DNA of 64,000 bases from Paragonimus skrjabini miyazakii. Its lineage: Eukaryota > Platyhelminthes > Trematoda > Plagiorchiida > Troglotrematidae. Position numbers and translations under genes: made by a program. This document shows positions 9,740 to 23,400 of this stretch, one piece after another. Below the pieces are notes generated by a model. It worked only from the letters and a program-made list of their open reading frames with translations, made no database searches and was not told the origin of the DNA. Location: contig JTDE01000698.1 of the NCBI GenBank assembly GCA_014338405.1, positions 59,022 through 123,021 on the forward strand. The letters run 5' to 3'. Each line of letters starts with the position of its first letter. The first letter of the stretch is position 1.

Positions 9740-11299
9740 CTGAAAACAGGGGCCAAGTATGAAACGGAACACGCAACGAATAAACGTGGCGGAACTATTC
9801 GCTAACCGGTTAATGGCACCGTCACCACGGTTATCTTAACCTAACAAGAGTCTTTCTGCAAACAGAGGGATAAACACCAAACTCTGCTAACCACTGCCCC
9901 AGCATATCGTAACGGATGAGGCTTATCAGTCACATAAACAACTGTGATTTACTGTGTGGAATTTGTCTAGTGATGGCGTCCTAAGAGATAATAGCCGAGC
10001 TCTGACGCCAGTGGCCTTTGTGGCGGTTGCTCTGTGCACATGGTTGTCAGTATGCATCTGTGCCACATGCTTCCTCACCCATGGTGGGATGCATTCCGAG
10101 ATCCGAAACTTCAGTTGCCGTTCCATGGTGCCAATATAACCGACCTGGCGACCACATACAAATCGGTAAATGAGACGGGATCTGATGAACGGAGGCAGCT
10201 AATGTTTCAAAAGTGGTGAAGGTTTACACAACCCCTGCAACGTCATATGTTCGTAATGAAGCGGCGGCGGCGTCCACCCGGCGTTGTGGTGAGGCCCTGA
10301 AACCATCCCCTTTGAACTGCAGTTGTAGATAGGCTTTAACCACTCTCAGCTCGTGAAGTTTGTCTTTAGAAAACTTCCGGATCAGCGACTACGGGCACTT
10401 GTCTTTCAACAGAGCCCAACTAATTGGTTGAATTACACTCTAAATTGTGTCCTGAATGCAAATCCTTCTGGCTGCACCAAATAACGTTCTGACGACACCT
10501 GTTTCGTAATGCCTTGGCAAAAACTGTTCAAGTGTGAGTATTGGCTGTTCACACTGCAGTTACGATAAACGGAGCGTTGCGGTGAATCGTCAATCCTTCG
10601 AGTAGGGCGGATGTCCAAAAACGAAAAAGAATCATTGCATCCAGGTTCTGAATGTAACGTAATGTTTGTACGCTTTCAGCTTACTGCCATCAGAACTCCT
10701 TCCACATGTTCTTTACCGTAAGTCACATCAGACTCACCGTCCGCTGCATAAGCAACTGTGATTTGCTGTGTGGGATCCACCTGAATGTAAATTCGTTATT
10801 CACAAGCCTACCCCTGAAAGAAACGATTCAAATGGAATGTGTATATACCAGTGTGAATCAATTCGAATAATCGACTCTAACGTTTGAACTTTGACGACAA
10901 ATGTTTGTGTTCTTCGAAAGTTAAATTCCATTTCTAACGCAATTGCTATAGTTAAACTGATGGCTTATCTATGGAAGCTCCCTGGAACATATCTTGGTTG
11001 ACATTATTGTGGTCCATCTAGAAAATCGAATGCGAGGAGCTGTCTTTAGAACAGATACGGTATGCTGAGGCAACTGTTATCAGACGTTGATGTCTACTTT
11101 GTGTGTGCATAAAAACACCTGTTGGTTTAACATAGTCATCGTGATGACGCCATTGGGGATTAGTGAACAGTTCCACCCTGTGCTCTCCTCGTGTGTCTAG
11201 ATTAACATATGACTCCTGTTTTCCGTTCTGTAATCTCTCGTCCTGTAGAACCACTGTGCATTTGTGCGATAAGCGGAAAGGCGCATATTTAAGATCAAC
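9740..11299. other. Unassigned non-coding stretch
   Basis: Short overlapping open frames on both strands around 9.93-10.2 kb do not agree with splice sites or any family. Confidence 0.4.
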
Positions 11300-11456
11300 C
11301 TTACCCGGTCAACACGCCGACTCTGGCAGGAGTTGGCAAGGAGTCAGATCCGAGTAGGCGTGCAACAAAATCCAGAGCCGGTCTGATACTGGCCAGAGTC
11401 GGATCAGAATGGGCCAGAGTTGGTTCCCAGTTGGTCGGAATGGGATCCGAGTAAGC
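11300..11456. repeat. Degenerate GC-richer short-unit repeat
   Basis: Imperfect repetition of blocks built from GGCCAGAGT, GGATC(C)GAGTA and AGTTGG. For example GAGTCAGATCCGAGTAGGC is echoed by GGGATCCGAGTAAGCC, and GGCCAGAGTCGGATCAG by GGCCAGAGTTGGTTCC. It is visibly richer in G than its flanks and has no open frame of interest. It is either a decayed minisatellite or part of an interspersed repeat. Confidence 0.45.
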
Positions 11457-13149
11457 CAATTAAGCTAACGGTACCTTTCTTACATTCCTGGTTATTCGCT
11501 CCAACTGCTGAAGCAGTTCGAATCTTACGTAATCCAATGCTTATGAACTGCTGACTCTATTGAGTAAGTTTCACCGACTACTCTTCCCAGTAATCGATCT
11601 TATCTTGCAGCAAACCGGCAAGCCAACTTAACAGGGTCATTTGCGTAATGAAGCGCTTTCAAAGGACCTAACGCGGACCGATATGGAGATGGACAATTAA
11701 CGCATCGAATAACTCTCCAAAGTGATCCTACAACGGACATACCACCATAACATCTTCTACTTGACCGCTGAGCACGCAGAAATTAACAGCAAAACGATGA
11801 GTACCGCGAAAGAAACAAGGTGTACGTATATTTCAGATGGAAAATTGATAGAGTCCAAGAAGTAACCGCAATTATCAACCGTTCCGGTTAGAGTGGAAGG
11901 CATTTAAAATCCAGCATTCTGCATGCAAAATCCTAATTGAACGGAAAATCCTGAGAAAAAAGAACCACAAAAATTTAGTAAACAACATGGAATAAAATGA
12001 AGAAAAATTGGAGTAACACAAACAAATACGGAAATATCATAACACAATAGTTTCTGAGAGGTAAGAGGATGAAATTTTAAGTCACAACACGAATCAACAT
12101 GACTTGTAACAGACATGGCTTCACTATATCAAAAACCATGTTTATGTGAAAACGTATTATAGACCCCTACGTGGCACCTAACGTTAGACTATGATTCTGA
12201 CAAATATCCACTTCACGTCAATGATTTTGCGTTAAAAGTTGTCAACATATGAAGTCATAACACAGACCAACAAGACTTGTAACAGACAGCGCTTTTCTAT
12301 GTTAGAATCTGAGGTGCACTTTTACCTGATGGATGCACCCCCGGTGGTGACAGTAGTTTCAGGGGACTTGGCCCTTCATTGTGATATAGGTATTTATGTT
12401 CGTCCAACTCTGCTCGGTCAACCTGGGTAAAAGAAGACATATTACAAATTTAGCGGCACTTTTTTATGGTGGGTTAACTGCAACCAACCTGGAACATGCA
12501 TCCACGATACACCGTACCGGTTCATGTTTTCTTCTGGCTTCCTCCTCCAGGCTATTTTTGCGTTTTCCAACCCCGGATTGCTCCTTTAATTAAATGACCC
12601 TCGTAAATCTAAGGGTTTTTACTTGTTTCTGATAAGTTCCTGAGTATCAACGTTTTGATCTCTCACCGTTCTTGTCTTTGGCTCCTTGGAACCACCTCAT
12701 GGGGAACGGGTGGTTTCAATAGCGTGATAAGCAGCTTCAGATCAGCGGCTGCGAGGGACTTCGCGTTAATTGAGAATAATCTCACTGCGTCAGAAATAGA
12801 CGAGGCTGTTACCGTACTATCCGCTATAACGATTGAGTGACATGTCCACAGAACTCACATGAACCTCGCGGATCGCGTACCCTCTCAACGGATGGGATTA
12901 GACACATGCCCTTCACTACATGATCATCTACATAATCTTAAATTTAAAAGAAACATAACAAACTAAAGGACAACCATGTTTCTCTAATGAAATAATTTCA
13001 TTCTTCAATGTGGCAGGGGTAGTAATGGAGGAAACACCAACAGTGCTGATGGTAAGTCGTAGACGTTCCCGGTGTATTCGACTATATACAGTGGTACGAC
13101 AATACAACCTTCGCCCGGAACTCATGGAGCATCAAAAGTTTATTAACCA
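11457..13149. other. Non-coding stretch with a short local duplication
   Basis: A 35-bp sequence at 12081-12115 recurs imperfectly at 12254-12288 in the same orientation (shared GACTTGTAACAGACA). At 13014-13048 a 35-nt segment lies between TGTGGCAG and GTAAGTCG. It is open in two phases but not symmetric, so it is only a weak exon candidate. Confidence 0.35.
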
Positions 13150-13633
13150 GGTGGCTTTAGGGAGTATGAAGATCGAAAAATCAAACGCCTATGTGGAAAT
13201 TAGTCTACAGGTCAATCTCTAACATGTCTTTGCTGAATAATAAAAGTAGGTTATATCACGCATACATTCAAAGTGACATGACATATTGCAACCTATGATA
13301 AACCGCAAAACATCACATAAATAATAATGTGAAAAGCGACCAAACCGTAGGCACGTGACAATTAACTGACCCAGAGCCATTGAACTAGCCTGGATGAACA
13401 AAATTTACACTTAAATCACAACCACTTATTCCGTAGTCAGATATATTAATTGCAATGAAAAACACCACTCTTAGGTTATTCATCATCATTACTCAGTTAC
13501 AAAATCAGCCCCAGGATAATGTGCCACTCACCTGAGTTTCTCGTTTTTGGTTGGTCAATGGGGTAGAAAAGACAGGCCAACGCCTGGCCTACTGCTGGCC
13601 AACGTGGCCAAGTTGGCGAAGTGTTTACTGGGT
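13150..13633. repeat. Interspersed repeat family B, copy 1
   Basis: Matches 15336-15823 in direct orientation over its whole length, at roughly four in five positions by eye. Landmarks are GGAGTATGAAGATC near the start, AAAAGTAGGTTATATCAC, GCACGTGACAA, GGATGAACAAAATTTAC, TAGAAAAGACAGGCCAAC, and GTGTTTACTGGGT at the end. The last 60 bp are rich in TTGGCC-type words. No frame is conserved between the copies, so it is likely non-coding and non-autonomous. Confidence 0.8.
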
Positions 13634-15335
13634 AGCGGTGTATATTTCTTATGGTCCTTTGATGGCCCATACCATCGGGGGACGGTTTGTTCTGTAGTTA
13701 TTGTTCAACACGTTCTTGTCACTCGTGGGTTGTCCCCTAGAACTTGAATTCGTCTGACAAAGTTGCCTTAATTTTATCAACGCTGTCATCACGACTACAC
13801 CAGGCCCTTTATTCGGTCTTATGTGTAGAATATCGTCGCGTGTATGCAGTGCTTTCACGGCTGACAGGTGTTTCTGGTTAACATACTCCTTTATATAATA
13901 CTCAAAGTTTATTAAATCTGAAATGGAGCTTGGTCCAAGTTACGTTAGTCGATTCAATAAATTCTCAGACTGAACTTCCGTTTCCAGTCTATTGTCAAAA
14001 GTATGTGGTCGAAAAAACTTAGATTTGAATGACATTTTGAAGAGCAAATATTAGCGAGAAAAATATCAAATACTTCTACTTCGTCGATTAGAAAACACCC
14101 AACGATTTCTCAACTGGCATTCGCTGTATCAACTTCTCGATAACCACGTATTTAACCATAACTTGAAAGTGTGAGCGACTACTGATGCGATGTCAAACAG
14201 ACTGGTATTACAGGCAGATGGGATATTGATACAGTAAATCGTACTGATCAGCCATCGAAGGAACGAGTGGTTGAAACTGCTTATTATGAAGCATTGTAGA
14301 ATAGGTTTGCTGCAAGCCTGTCATATACCTGAGTATAATGGAAACATTGCGCAAGCTCGTTTGATGCCACTGTAGGAGACCGTCCTTATACAAAGGTGTA
14401 AACGCAAATGGTCAGGACGAAATACAGTCGCTGAATAGCTTACCATAGGCAATCCCGATCTAGGTGGAACGACAGCACCAAGGAGGAGGGACGCGCACAT
14501 CAAAAGTGTATTGTTCAGTAGAATCAACTTTACTACGCGTTGTTCATTCTGTACAAGAAAAAGTGATGTAGATTACATATGAAAATAAAGCGAAACACGA
14601 AAATATGTAAAATACCCAATGTCACAATGATCATGCCGGTACACTAGTTTTTCTGCTGGCGGTTTGTTGAATCTGCGTTTCAACATTATTACGACGCTAA
14701 CCACGTCAGATAAAGGCGAAATCTTCCGAAGATGCGTTTGCACGTATTTCTCGGCGTGACCTTGAACTATTAGAAACATCGCTTCATACATAGCCTTGTA
14801 AGAAGTAAATTAATGTAACACCTCATATTTTGGACGGAATCTGTGGAACAAGCGAACCATTTTCTTCCCTGATGCGTGCCTCAGACCTTGTGGACTGCAA
14901 CCCTTTTTGCTCTGATTGCGCTTACTTTTACTGACTGACTTAATGTCTGTCCTAACATGTAACTATTTGTCGCTTTGTGTCGCCTGTAATTATGTACCAT
15001 GATCGCGCACATCTGAGCATGTCCCTCACAAATGCGTTGGAGAACTTACATTATTATTGTTATTATTATTACTATTAGAATTTAAATTACGGCAGAAAGG
15101 CGTTTTATTTTGGGCAATTAGCGTTTTGGAGTTGTTCATAATTTCAGAGGCGAAGTTAAATTCGACTGCAAGGATGCGGATTTACGAATAAGAAACAATA
15201 ATCAACAATATCATAACGACTGCTTGCATCCATCAATGAACCGAAAGTAAGAGTTGATTGCTGACATTCAAGGGCATACAAGGCGTCAAAACTACGTTTC
15301 CTCTTTGATTAACAAACCGAGGTTAAAAATATTCC
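13634..15335. other. Unassigned sequence between the two family B copies
   Basis: No gene is recognised. An (ATT)-rich microsatellite occurs near the right side. Confidence 0.4.
15051..15077. repeat. (ATT)n microsatellite
   Basis: Interrupted run of ATT triplets with one TTG and one ACT interruption. Confidence 0.85.
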
Positions 15336-15823
15336 AGATGGCTTCATGGAGTATGAAGATCCCAAAATCAAACATCTAGGTGAAAATTAATCTGCAGGTC
15401 AAGTTGTAGCAAGTCTTCATTGAATATTAAAAGTAGGTTATATCACACAAACATTCAGAGTGACGTGACGTATCGGTATCTAAGATTATCCATAAAACAT
15501 AACAAAAAACAACAGTGCGAAAACCGACCAAACCAGAGGCACGTGACAAGCAAATGACCCAGAGCTATCGAACTAGCCCGGATGAACAAAATTTACCCTC
15601 AAATGGCATTCACCTATTACGTAGTCAAATATCTACCTACTGCAGTGAAAAATGCCATTCTTAGATTATTCGTAATCGTTATTCAGCCACAAAAGAAGTC
15701 CCGTGATAAAGTGCCATTCACCAAAGTTTCTCATCCTTGGTTGGTCAGTGGAGTAGAAAAGACAGGCCAACACCTGGTCTACTCTTGGCCTACTTGGCCG
15801 AGTCGGCCGCGTGTTTACTGGGT
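15336..15823. repeat. Interspersed repeat family B, copy 2
   Basis: Second copy of the 13150-13633 repeat, about 2.19 kb downstream in the same orientation. The copies stop matching just after GTGTTTACTGGGT. An open frame at 15582-15875 falls mostly within the repeat and is not preserved in copy 1, so it is not treated as a gene. Confidence 0.8.
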
Positions 15824-16999
15824 TGTTAACGTCGTTAATGCTAACACCGAATTACGGAACGACGTATATGTGTGATCGCAATAACGACCATTAAACAGTA
15901 TACGAACTGGACGGAATATGAAGTTTTTAAACGGAATTTATGGTAAGGCGATATAGGGACACATATCTTGTTTAGTGATTACTAAGGTAAGGGTTCTGGT
16001 TTATAAAGTTTTACTGCCTACCACCGGTGAGATCAAGAGTCATGGACAGACTACTATTTGTCCCACCATGAAGCACTCAGGCCAAACGTAATACGGTCCT
16101 TGAAAACTAGGCAGTCCATTAGTGGACTAGCATAATGGATACAGGTCGCAGAAGTAGCACTCAACAAACTCACTCTAAACGGACTTTGTTAGAGCGGGCA
16201 AACATAATTAATTCATTTTTGGAAACGACTTCTTCGGGATAGATGTCGCTTGCGTTGCTACGGAACACCTGACACCAGTTGAAAAGTCCCTGTCGGAACA
16301 ATATTCATTTGACGATGCAAATATCACAGTCTGCGGAATGCTTTTCTCGTTCATCTCAAAGCCTACTTTTACTAGACGTAGACAGAATGGCAGCAAAATC
16401 AGACGGTGGTCACGAACGGGTTGTAAGACAAATGTTTAACGGATTATTTCGCTGGAATTACTTTATATAAAGTGAGGTTTTGCTGCATACTGTGAAAACC
16501 TAAGCACACATGATCCTCATTTTTCAGTTGATTTGATTCTGACTATCCTGCTTTATCAACTCGTATCTAAGTAAATGCATGCCTGTCAAAATTTTACTGA
16601 GGTCACTGATAACATACAACTGTATCAGGTCATGTGAGTCTCTGTACGGTAGTGATTGCACCACCGCATGCCGATAAATGGAGTTGAATACGCACGCACT
16701 TACGTACAGACAACTAGACAACTGCGTCAGCTTTCTCTAGTTACCTATCTATGAGTGCAAACAACTGAATTTTTATCAAGTTGTCAGTGCTGATTATGCT
16801 ATGGTATGTATATGTGGTTAAGCTGAAATGCACAATCACATGCTGGCAATATTCTCCGCATCGATTATCGGCATTCCAGATAGTGGTAGGCACACAATAC
16901 AGACCACAATATTCTTTAAAGGCTGGAAACATGAAGTAGCTGTTAGGTTGATATTTGTGATGAAGTAACAAATTAATATTTATGAAATACTCTGCCTCT
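15824..16999. other. Unassigned non-coding stretch
   Basis: Short open frames on both strands, none with splice or domain support. Confidence 0.4.
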
Positions 17000-17445
17000 C
17001 ATGTTATCTACCAGTCACTTGCAGTTGCGGTGATTCATACATTGGCAAAATGGACCGAAACTTACGACAAAGGAAGGCGGAGCACCTCCCCAAGTGGCTA
17101 GTGCAAACAATGACACTGGAACAGAAATCTGGCGCCTTCAACCGCGAAACACCTAATCGCAACAGCTCATGTGGTTGACCCCGCCACTTCGTTCATGGAC
17201 CTATTGCGTAACAGCAACCCAAGGCTGTTGGCATTCTCAAAGGCATTGTTGATCAAGTGTCACGCACCGGTCTTTTGTTGGCAAAAGATGCTGACGCAAT
17301 CAACTTCGTTACCGTGGCAGTGAACTCTAATTGCTCCAATGTGATGTTCATTCAATCTATTGTTTTGTCGCCAAGCCCTTAACCTATATAACTGAATGTT
17401 TTATGTAATCGATTGATGAGAAACGAAACGCTTGCATCTCGCAAT
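17000..17445 (+). pseudogene. PLE GIY-YIG endonuclease and 3'-end fragment
   Basis: The translation contains TCSCGDSYIGK (YIG at 17038-17046) followed by RKAEHLPKWL. After a frameshift come HLIATAHVVDPATSF and RLLAFSKALLIK. These align in order with the endonuclease of the element at 4.3-6.0 kb. A few bases are missing between the YQ of the VYQ motif and TCSCG, so there are at least two frame breaks. The 3' side keeps CTGAATGTTTTATG and a hammerhead relic (GATTGATGAG, GAAACGCTTGCATC, near 17411-17438). No RT core precedes it. It is an older, more diverged copy of the same or a sister family. Confidence 0.85.
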
Positions 17446-20400
17446 GTATGTCTTCTTGCCGTCTTAATGAACCGGATAAAGGGAACTCAATGTTTCAAAG
17501 TTCGCATTGATTTACTTGTCCAATTCGAGACATGTGTCCATTTCTGAGTTCAGTTTGTACTGATTTACGTTGGTGATAAACTTAGGATACAACCTTGAAT
17601 GCCAACATCCAGACTTACACCGTTAATGTGGTTTGCTTATTTTATTTTTCACTTTGTTGATTATGTTTTGGCTTGTCTCGATGCGATTGACGGCAGGTGA
17701 TCATTTTGACATTGGTGTAATTTAGTTATTTTTGGGTATTAGTGGAATTTGACCTATATAAAGTGAACGTACCTGAGATGGATCCAAGTTTGAGGAGAAA
17801 GTCTGTTATTGGGGTCATCACTTCCACCCTACTCATTGTGAGGTACAGTCGACACTAGCAAAGGTGCACGAACTGAATTTGAACCATGCAATACAGCGTG
17901 CTGCCGTGTTGATAGCGCTACTTTAAGTTTCGTTTGTGTAATTCGTGTGCAAGGTTTACTGGGTTCTTGGCTCACTTTGATTCGTGCTGTTTTCTTTCAC
18001 AGAACTATTATCGGATCTCCTATTTTGGAAGAAATTTGTCCTCCGAGGTCTCCAAAGTGGGTCGGCAGGTGTTCTGGACGACCAGAGTAAAAACGACTGG
18101 CTTGCATGTTACGTCGTCAGCCATGTTGAATTTTGAATGAGTGACGCATTTACCAATGGACATTTTCAACAGAGGCGTGGTCCGAGTATAAAACCTAGCC
18201 GTAGAAGGGATATAAAATAACGTGGATAACTAGCAACAACGAAACTCAGGTGAAACGGCCCTGTCAAAAAGAGTCCATCAATAAACTACACGCGAATTCA
18301 GAAACTGAAATCAGACCTGCGTGTTGTTCCATTTATACCAACGATTTTTCTTTTTATCCTTGATATTTTGTGTTGCTTTGTTATCTGCAAGTTTCAGCGC
18401 CTCATTCATAGAGCTGCGTTGACTCTGGATTATATTAAATGCTGCTTGTTTATTTTTCCTCCGTAGCGCTTTACACTTTAGTTCACCTCGGGTTTTAAGG
18501 TGATTTTCGTGTTTATGTAATTTTATTCCTACCCTACATTCTTCCTGTCTGCTGTCTCGGTTATAAGTGCATATAGTTTACCAACTGCGAATTATGAGTT
18601 CATTGAAATATCCAGTGCCTCCCATACATTCACTTTGTCCCTTTTTGTGGGAACATGGTGAGGTTGACAGTATATGGAACAAACACTCAGTAATTTGAAG
18701 TTTCCCATAAGGTCGTCAGAAACATGACCCTGCAGCAAGTGTTTTCGAAATATTCTTGACGATTTTTTACATATCAATAACTTCTAAAGCGAACACTAAC
18801 TATTATAACAATCGCAATGAATTACAGTAAATGGGTTACAAACTCATTTCACTTTTATCACGTCTGTAGGTAATCCAATGAATGTAATTCAACAGAAAAT
18901 AGTTATCGGTTGAGAATCCAAACAAACCGCATTGCATTACTCTCAAGAAGGAGGTACTGATTTGGGGATATAGCTAAGTCAGCGAATAAACAAACGTTTT
19001 CCAGCTGAGCAGATGCTCAGGTCGTCTCATTGCGTTTACTTCAGCATTCGCAGGGCGGCGCTGTTATCGCGATTTATGCCTGTTCGTAGACCTACAGTGG
19101 ATGACGCAAGACAATCCACGAGGTTAAAGTGGAGGGTTATTTATCACAAAATCGGAGGACATAGGGCCGTTTTCTCTTTGAATTTGTCAGATCTTCGGCA
19201 GAGCATGGTGATTTTCCGTTGCTTATTTTGAAAACTCTCCATTACTAAGAAAACGGGTTGCGTTATGTAAAAGTCAAGTAGCAAGCAACATCCATATTTT
19301 CCCCATGGACAGCAACCTTACTTTGTAGTCAAAGAAAACTGATCAATGATTTCGTATAATCCGATCATCCCACTTTGACGGAGGTATAAAATTCAATCTA
19401 GTGTGTTCTGTTCGTTTTTCAAAAACATGGGTGTTTAATGAACTTTTAACCTTGAGTTGTGTACACGTAATGGATTCATCAGCTTTTGCCTAAACAAGTG
19501 ATCAAAGTAGGCGTTTACATAAAATGGCTGAGTAATCATGCGGTGAAAATTAGTTAACGAAAGTAATCATTTGCCGGTTTGAAGCGGTTTGAGCCTCAAC
19601 CATAATTCTTCACAGGGTAGTGGTAATTAAACTTCCAGAGGATGACAGACAATATGACAGGCCACCTGAAAAAGTACTGCGTCAATAATAAGACAAAATG
19701 TTGACCGCACAAGTTTTTCGATGTTCTTTATCGTCGTGACCACTTTGAAAATCTTAGTAGGGATAAGTAGTTCAGAATATAGATCAAATTGTATCGTCCG
19801 ACGGATGAATCGTCATATAATTTCATCCATAAACTTGACAGACCCGTCCAGAACACACCGCGCAAAATCATTGTGCAAGTGTTTGTCAGACTACCGCCGG
19901 TTGACACATCTTGTACATCGTTTATAGCCAAATATTTGTTGAGGCCAACACCGACAAGTTACACCTACACGAGTCCGAATTGACCGTCAGCATGCTTAAC
20001 TAAATGGAATTTATTACAAAGTGAATACCGCATAACTTTTGTGCTTCTCAACCAGAGTCCACCGAAGCCACAAAATCTGGTTAATGTTTGTTACCATTAA
20101 CCACAAGTTTGCACCCGATAACTGTCAAATTGATATCTTGCCACAAGTGCAGCGAATACCGAAGTTTGCGGTTAACAACTCACATGTGTGCTGACTGTGA
20201 CTATTAACGTTGGATCGATTGAGTCCGTTGGAGAGTGTGAGTGCAAACATGATTACTGGAAATAATTCAAGCCTTATCTAAATTAGGGTCACAGACTGAA
20301 CCGTAGTTATGCAACGTATGGAAACTGATTTCCATTCGAGCGGAAACCATTACGAACCTGGTCGTTCGATTTCGACAAATTTGACGTGCTACTCATGCCA

Positions 20401-23400
20401 TCTTGACGTAAATGAATTATATCGTGATCTCCGAGCACAAGCAGTTTTTGGTTACATTTTGCATTCTTTCGCCACCTGCACTGATGTGCCCCCCGAGCGA
20501 TCCTAAAATAAATAGCGTACATAATTCACAACCCAAACAACCGAAAGCCTCCTTTCGAGTATGCAACGAGTCAAGTTGTAGTATAGTACTGTAATCAGCC
20601 GAACTTTGTAAATTATGCTCATAGGTTCATAAAAACGTTCAGATATATATTTAGATGATCTGATATGTTAAAGAAGTTGTTTAATGTTCGTTGGGTAAGT
20701 GAAGAGGTGAGGTCACGGTTTGATCATGTCCGTTTTGGAAATGACACAGATTAACGGTTCGGCAAGAAACCAGAGACTTCAGTAGAGCATACTACAAAAA
20801 TATGAAGTAAGCTGTGTAAAAGTTACCTTGATTTTTGATGGGGGCTTAACAGTACGAGTAAAAATAACCCTTTGTAAGGGTAAATCAAAAACATGCTTTC
20901 GTTGTGCAGACTGATACAGTATAAAAGGTTGAACAAGGTGATTGGACCAAATGTCTGGCCTTTGTTCGATTGCACAAATACCACAGAGTGGAGCAGTTTT
21001 GGACAGGAAGACAGCCCGTGGTAGACAAACACCGACAAAAACGGAAGGATGCATGGGGAACTGGTGGCATACTGGGTAAGGATTTTTACTGGCAAAGCAG
21101 GGTTTTCAGATCAACTACCCGCTCATTCTAGGCAAGGACGAACCCGATCATAAATTAACGATTCAAGATTGAATAGCGATGAGCATCTTCAAACTATTTT
21201 GGCAAGCTCTGCTTGGCAGGTGACCATGTAAAAGTACAGTAGAAGGAAGGAACAATGAATGGAAGAAATTCGAGGGTCGGTGAACTATATCCAACACCAG
21301 AATTGGATCAACACTGCGACATCTGACAGTGGAAGTTCAGGTTTAACACCCCGGATAATGAAAATTTAACCATCTAGCTAAACTAACCCTAACAAAAATG
21401 CCATGAGAAAAAAACGGTATCAACCACGTCTTTTCTGAATCATTGTTTAATGCCAATAAGGTAGAAGTTTTCTTGCTCCTGTACTAGTATCTGCAGAAAC
21501 GTCAAAGTGAGTTAGGTAGGAAACCCTAGCGAAACAAAAAGAAAGCAGTTAGAAACGAGATCCACTATCAAAAGGCCGATGGCACAGTTATCGGTATATT
21601 GATGTCAATGTAAAAAGTAAAATACATTTGGCCCACACTGGGTGCTATCTTTAAATTGCCTATAGGTATAACTGCATCAGTAATAAGGAGTTACATAAAC
21701 TGCTTCTAGTTTATGCACTCATTCGGCCAGTAGCATCTCATTTAGGATTTTTCCTTCGCATTTATTGAGGCCACAGTGGGAACGCGCTGTTTTCGCTGGG
21801 TTCTTCCGCCCCAAATAGTTTATAAATAACGTCTGTAGTAAAATTTACGAGATGTCGTTTAATCAGCATATGCAGTTTCTAATAAGCGGTCACGAAATCT
21901 GTCTACACATATCAAAAACACTCAAGCTTATTTGCAGATTTTGCATTCAGAGTTTATTTAGAAACACTTTGGATGAAAGGTTTCAGTTTCTGGTAGGTCA
22001 AAAAATTAGCGCACAGTCACGCCGCGACCGAAGGCTTGACCTCAACCATGTTTTTATGAAGCGACCGTATTGTTGGTGCTCAACTACTCACAATCCAATA
22101 ATCGTACTCAAACTCTCAGTCATGAATTGCTGTAGGCCGTGACAAGAATATACAAATTTTAACAAGGGAGGCGCTTTAACTGATTTTTTAAGGTCAATAT
22201 TTGAATTCGAGACCTTACAGTTAATTTTCAACGTGTTACTATTGGTCTCCCACAAGAGAGAAAGTCAACTGTGGTTATCCGTTCGTCATAAAATCTGCGT
22301 CAAATGTTCATCCTAACAGAAAAGTGCTAATTAGTGTGCACCTGATAATTCGGTATAAATGGAATTGTGCCGGTTCAGACAGAAATATTGTTTGACTCTC
22401 GATACCCTGGTGAAAAGACTGTCAAAAACCGAACAGAATAAGTGTCACATTTTTCAAAACGTTGAAGTAAGTTGTCTGAAAACAAATTCAGACTAACTGG
22501 TTACCTATGTTATTTAATGAAAAGTTTTTGTGAAGACAAACTGACAAACTGACCACCAGCCTATGGGAAGGAACCCGATCAAAACGAATAATTTTGCAAG
22601 AAAACGGATGATAAACTACCGTTAAGGAGAAAAGCAGTGTCTAGTGAACCCACTATGATATTTATTTCTAAAAGATCTGGGAAAAGTATATTGGGCAGCT
22701 AGGATATTGTAGAACTTCATACACATGTTACATTACACTGAAAATATGAACCACAAGACAGATGTTTGATTATCAGGCCACACACCACTGTAGAACTTCG
22801 GCACCAAATATCGTGTTAAAGAGAGTGCCTAATTCACACACCATACTTTCCTGAATTCAACCTTATATGTGCTTGAACCTATTCACCATTTCTGTTAGAT
22901 ACAATACTCAGGGGATAAGATCATGGTGTTCAAATGGTATTGACAAATCACACAACTTGTTCGCTCTAACTAGCCGACTGTAGAGTTGGATTACAGGCTG
23001 CAAAAATCTAAAAAGTATGGTGAAATCTCATCTTGGAACAAAAAATGACCATAATAAATCCAAGTCACATTGTGACAGCATATACGATCGTAACCGAAGC
23101 TACGTTGTACGATTATCATGAAAATCCTCACAGTCACATAACTATCTACAGTTAATTATACTCCCACAGTACATGCATCAGTATGTACGAAACGCTTCAC
23201 TTAGTACAGTTAGAACAACTGTCAAGTCTGTTACAGCGAAAACCTACAGTGTTTCGTCTTCCATTTTAAAATGTAATTCATTTAACAAATCAGTGTGTTT
23301 CGGTTGAAAGTTTCTATCCGCAGAGTGCGCAACCTACGCATTCGAGTGTTTTACGTGTTTCAAGGTTTAACTGAGGGGTAACACTAATTATATACAATAA

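Noticed and set aside
11506..11563. Segment ending in GTAAGTTT after a pyrimidine-rich acceptor
   Set aside because: All three frames contain a stop, so it cannot be an internal coding exon.
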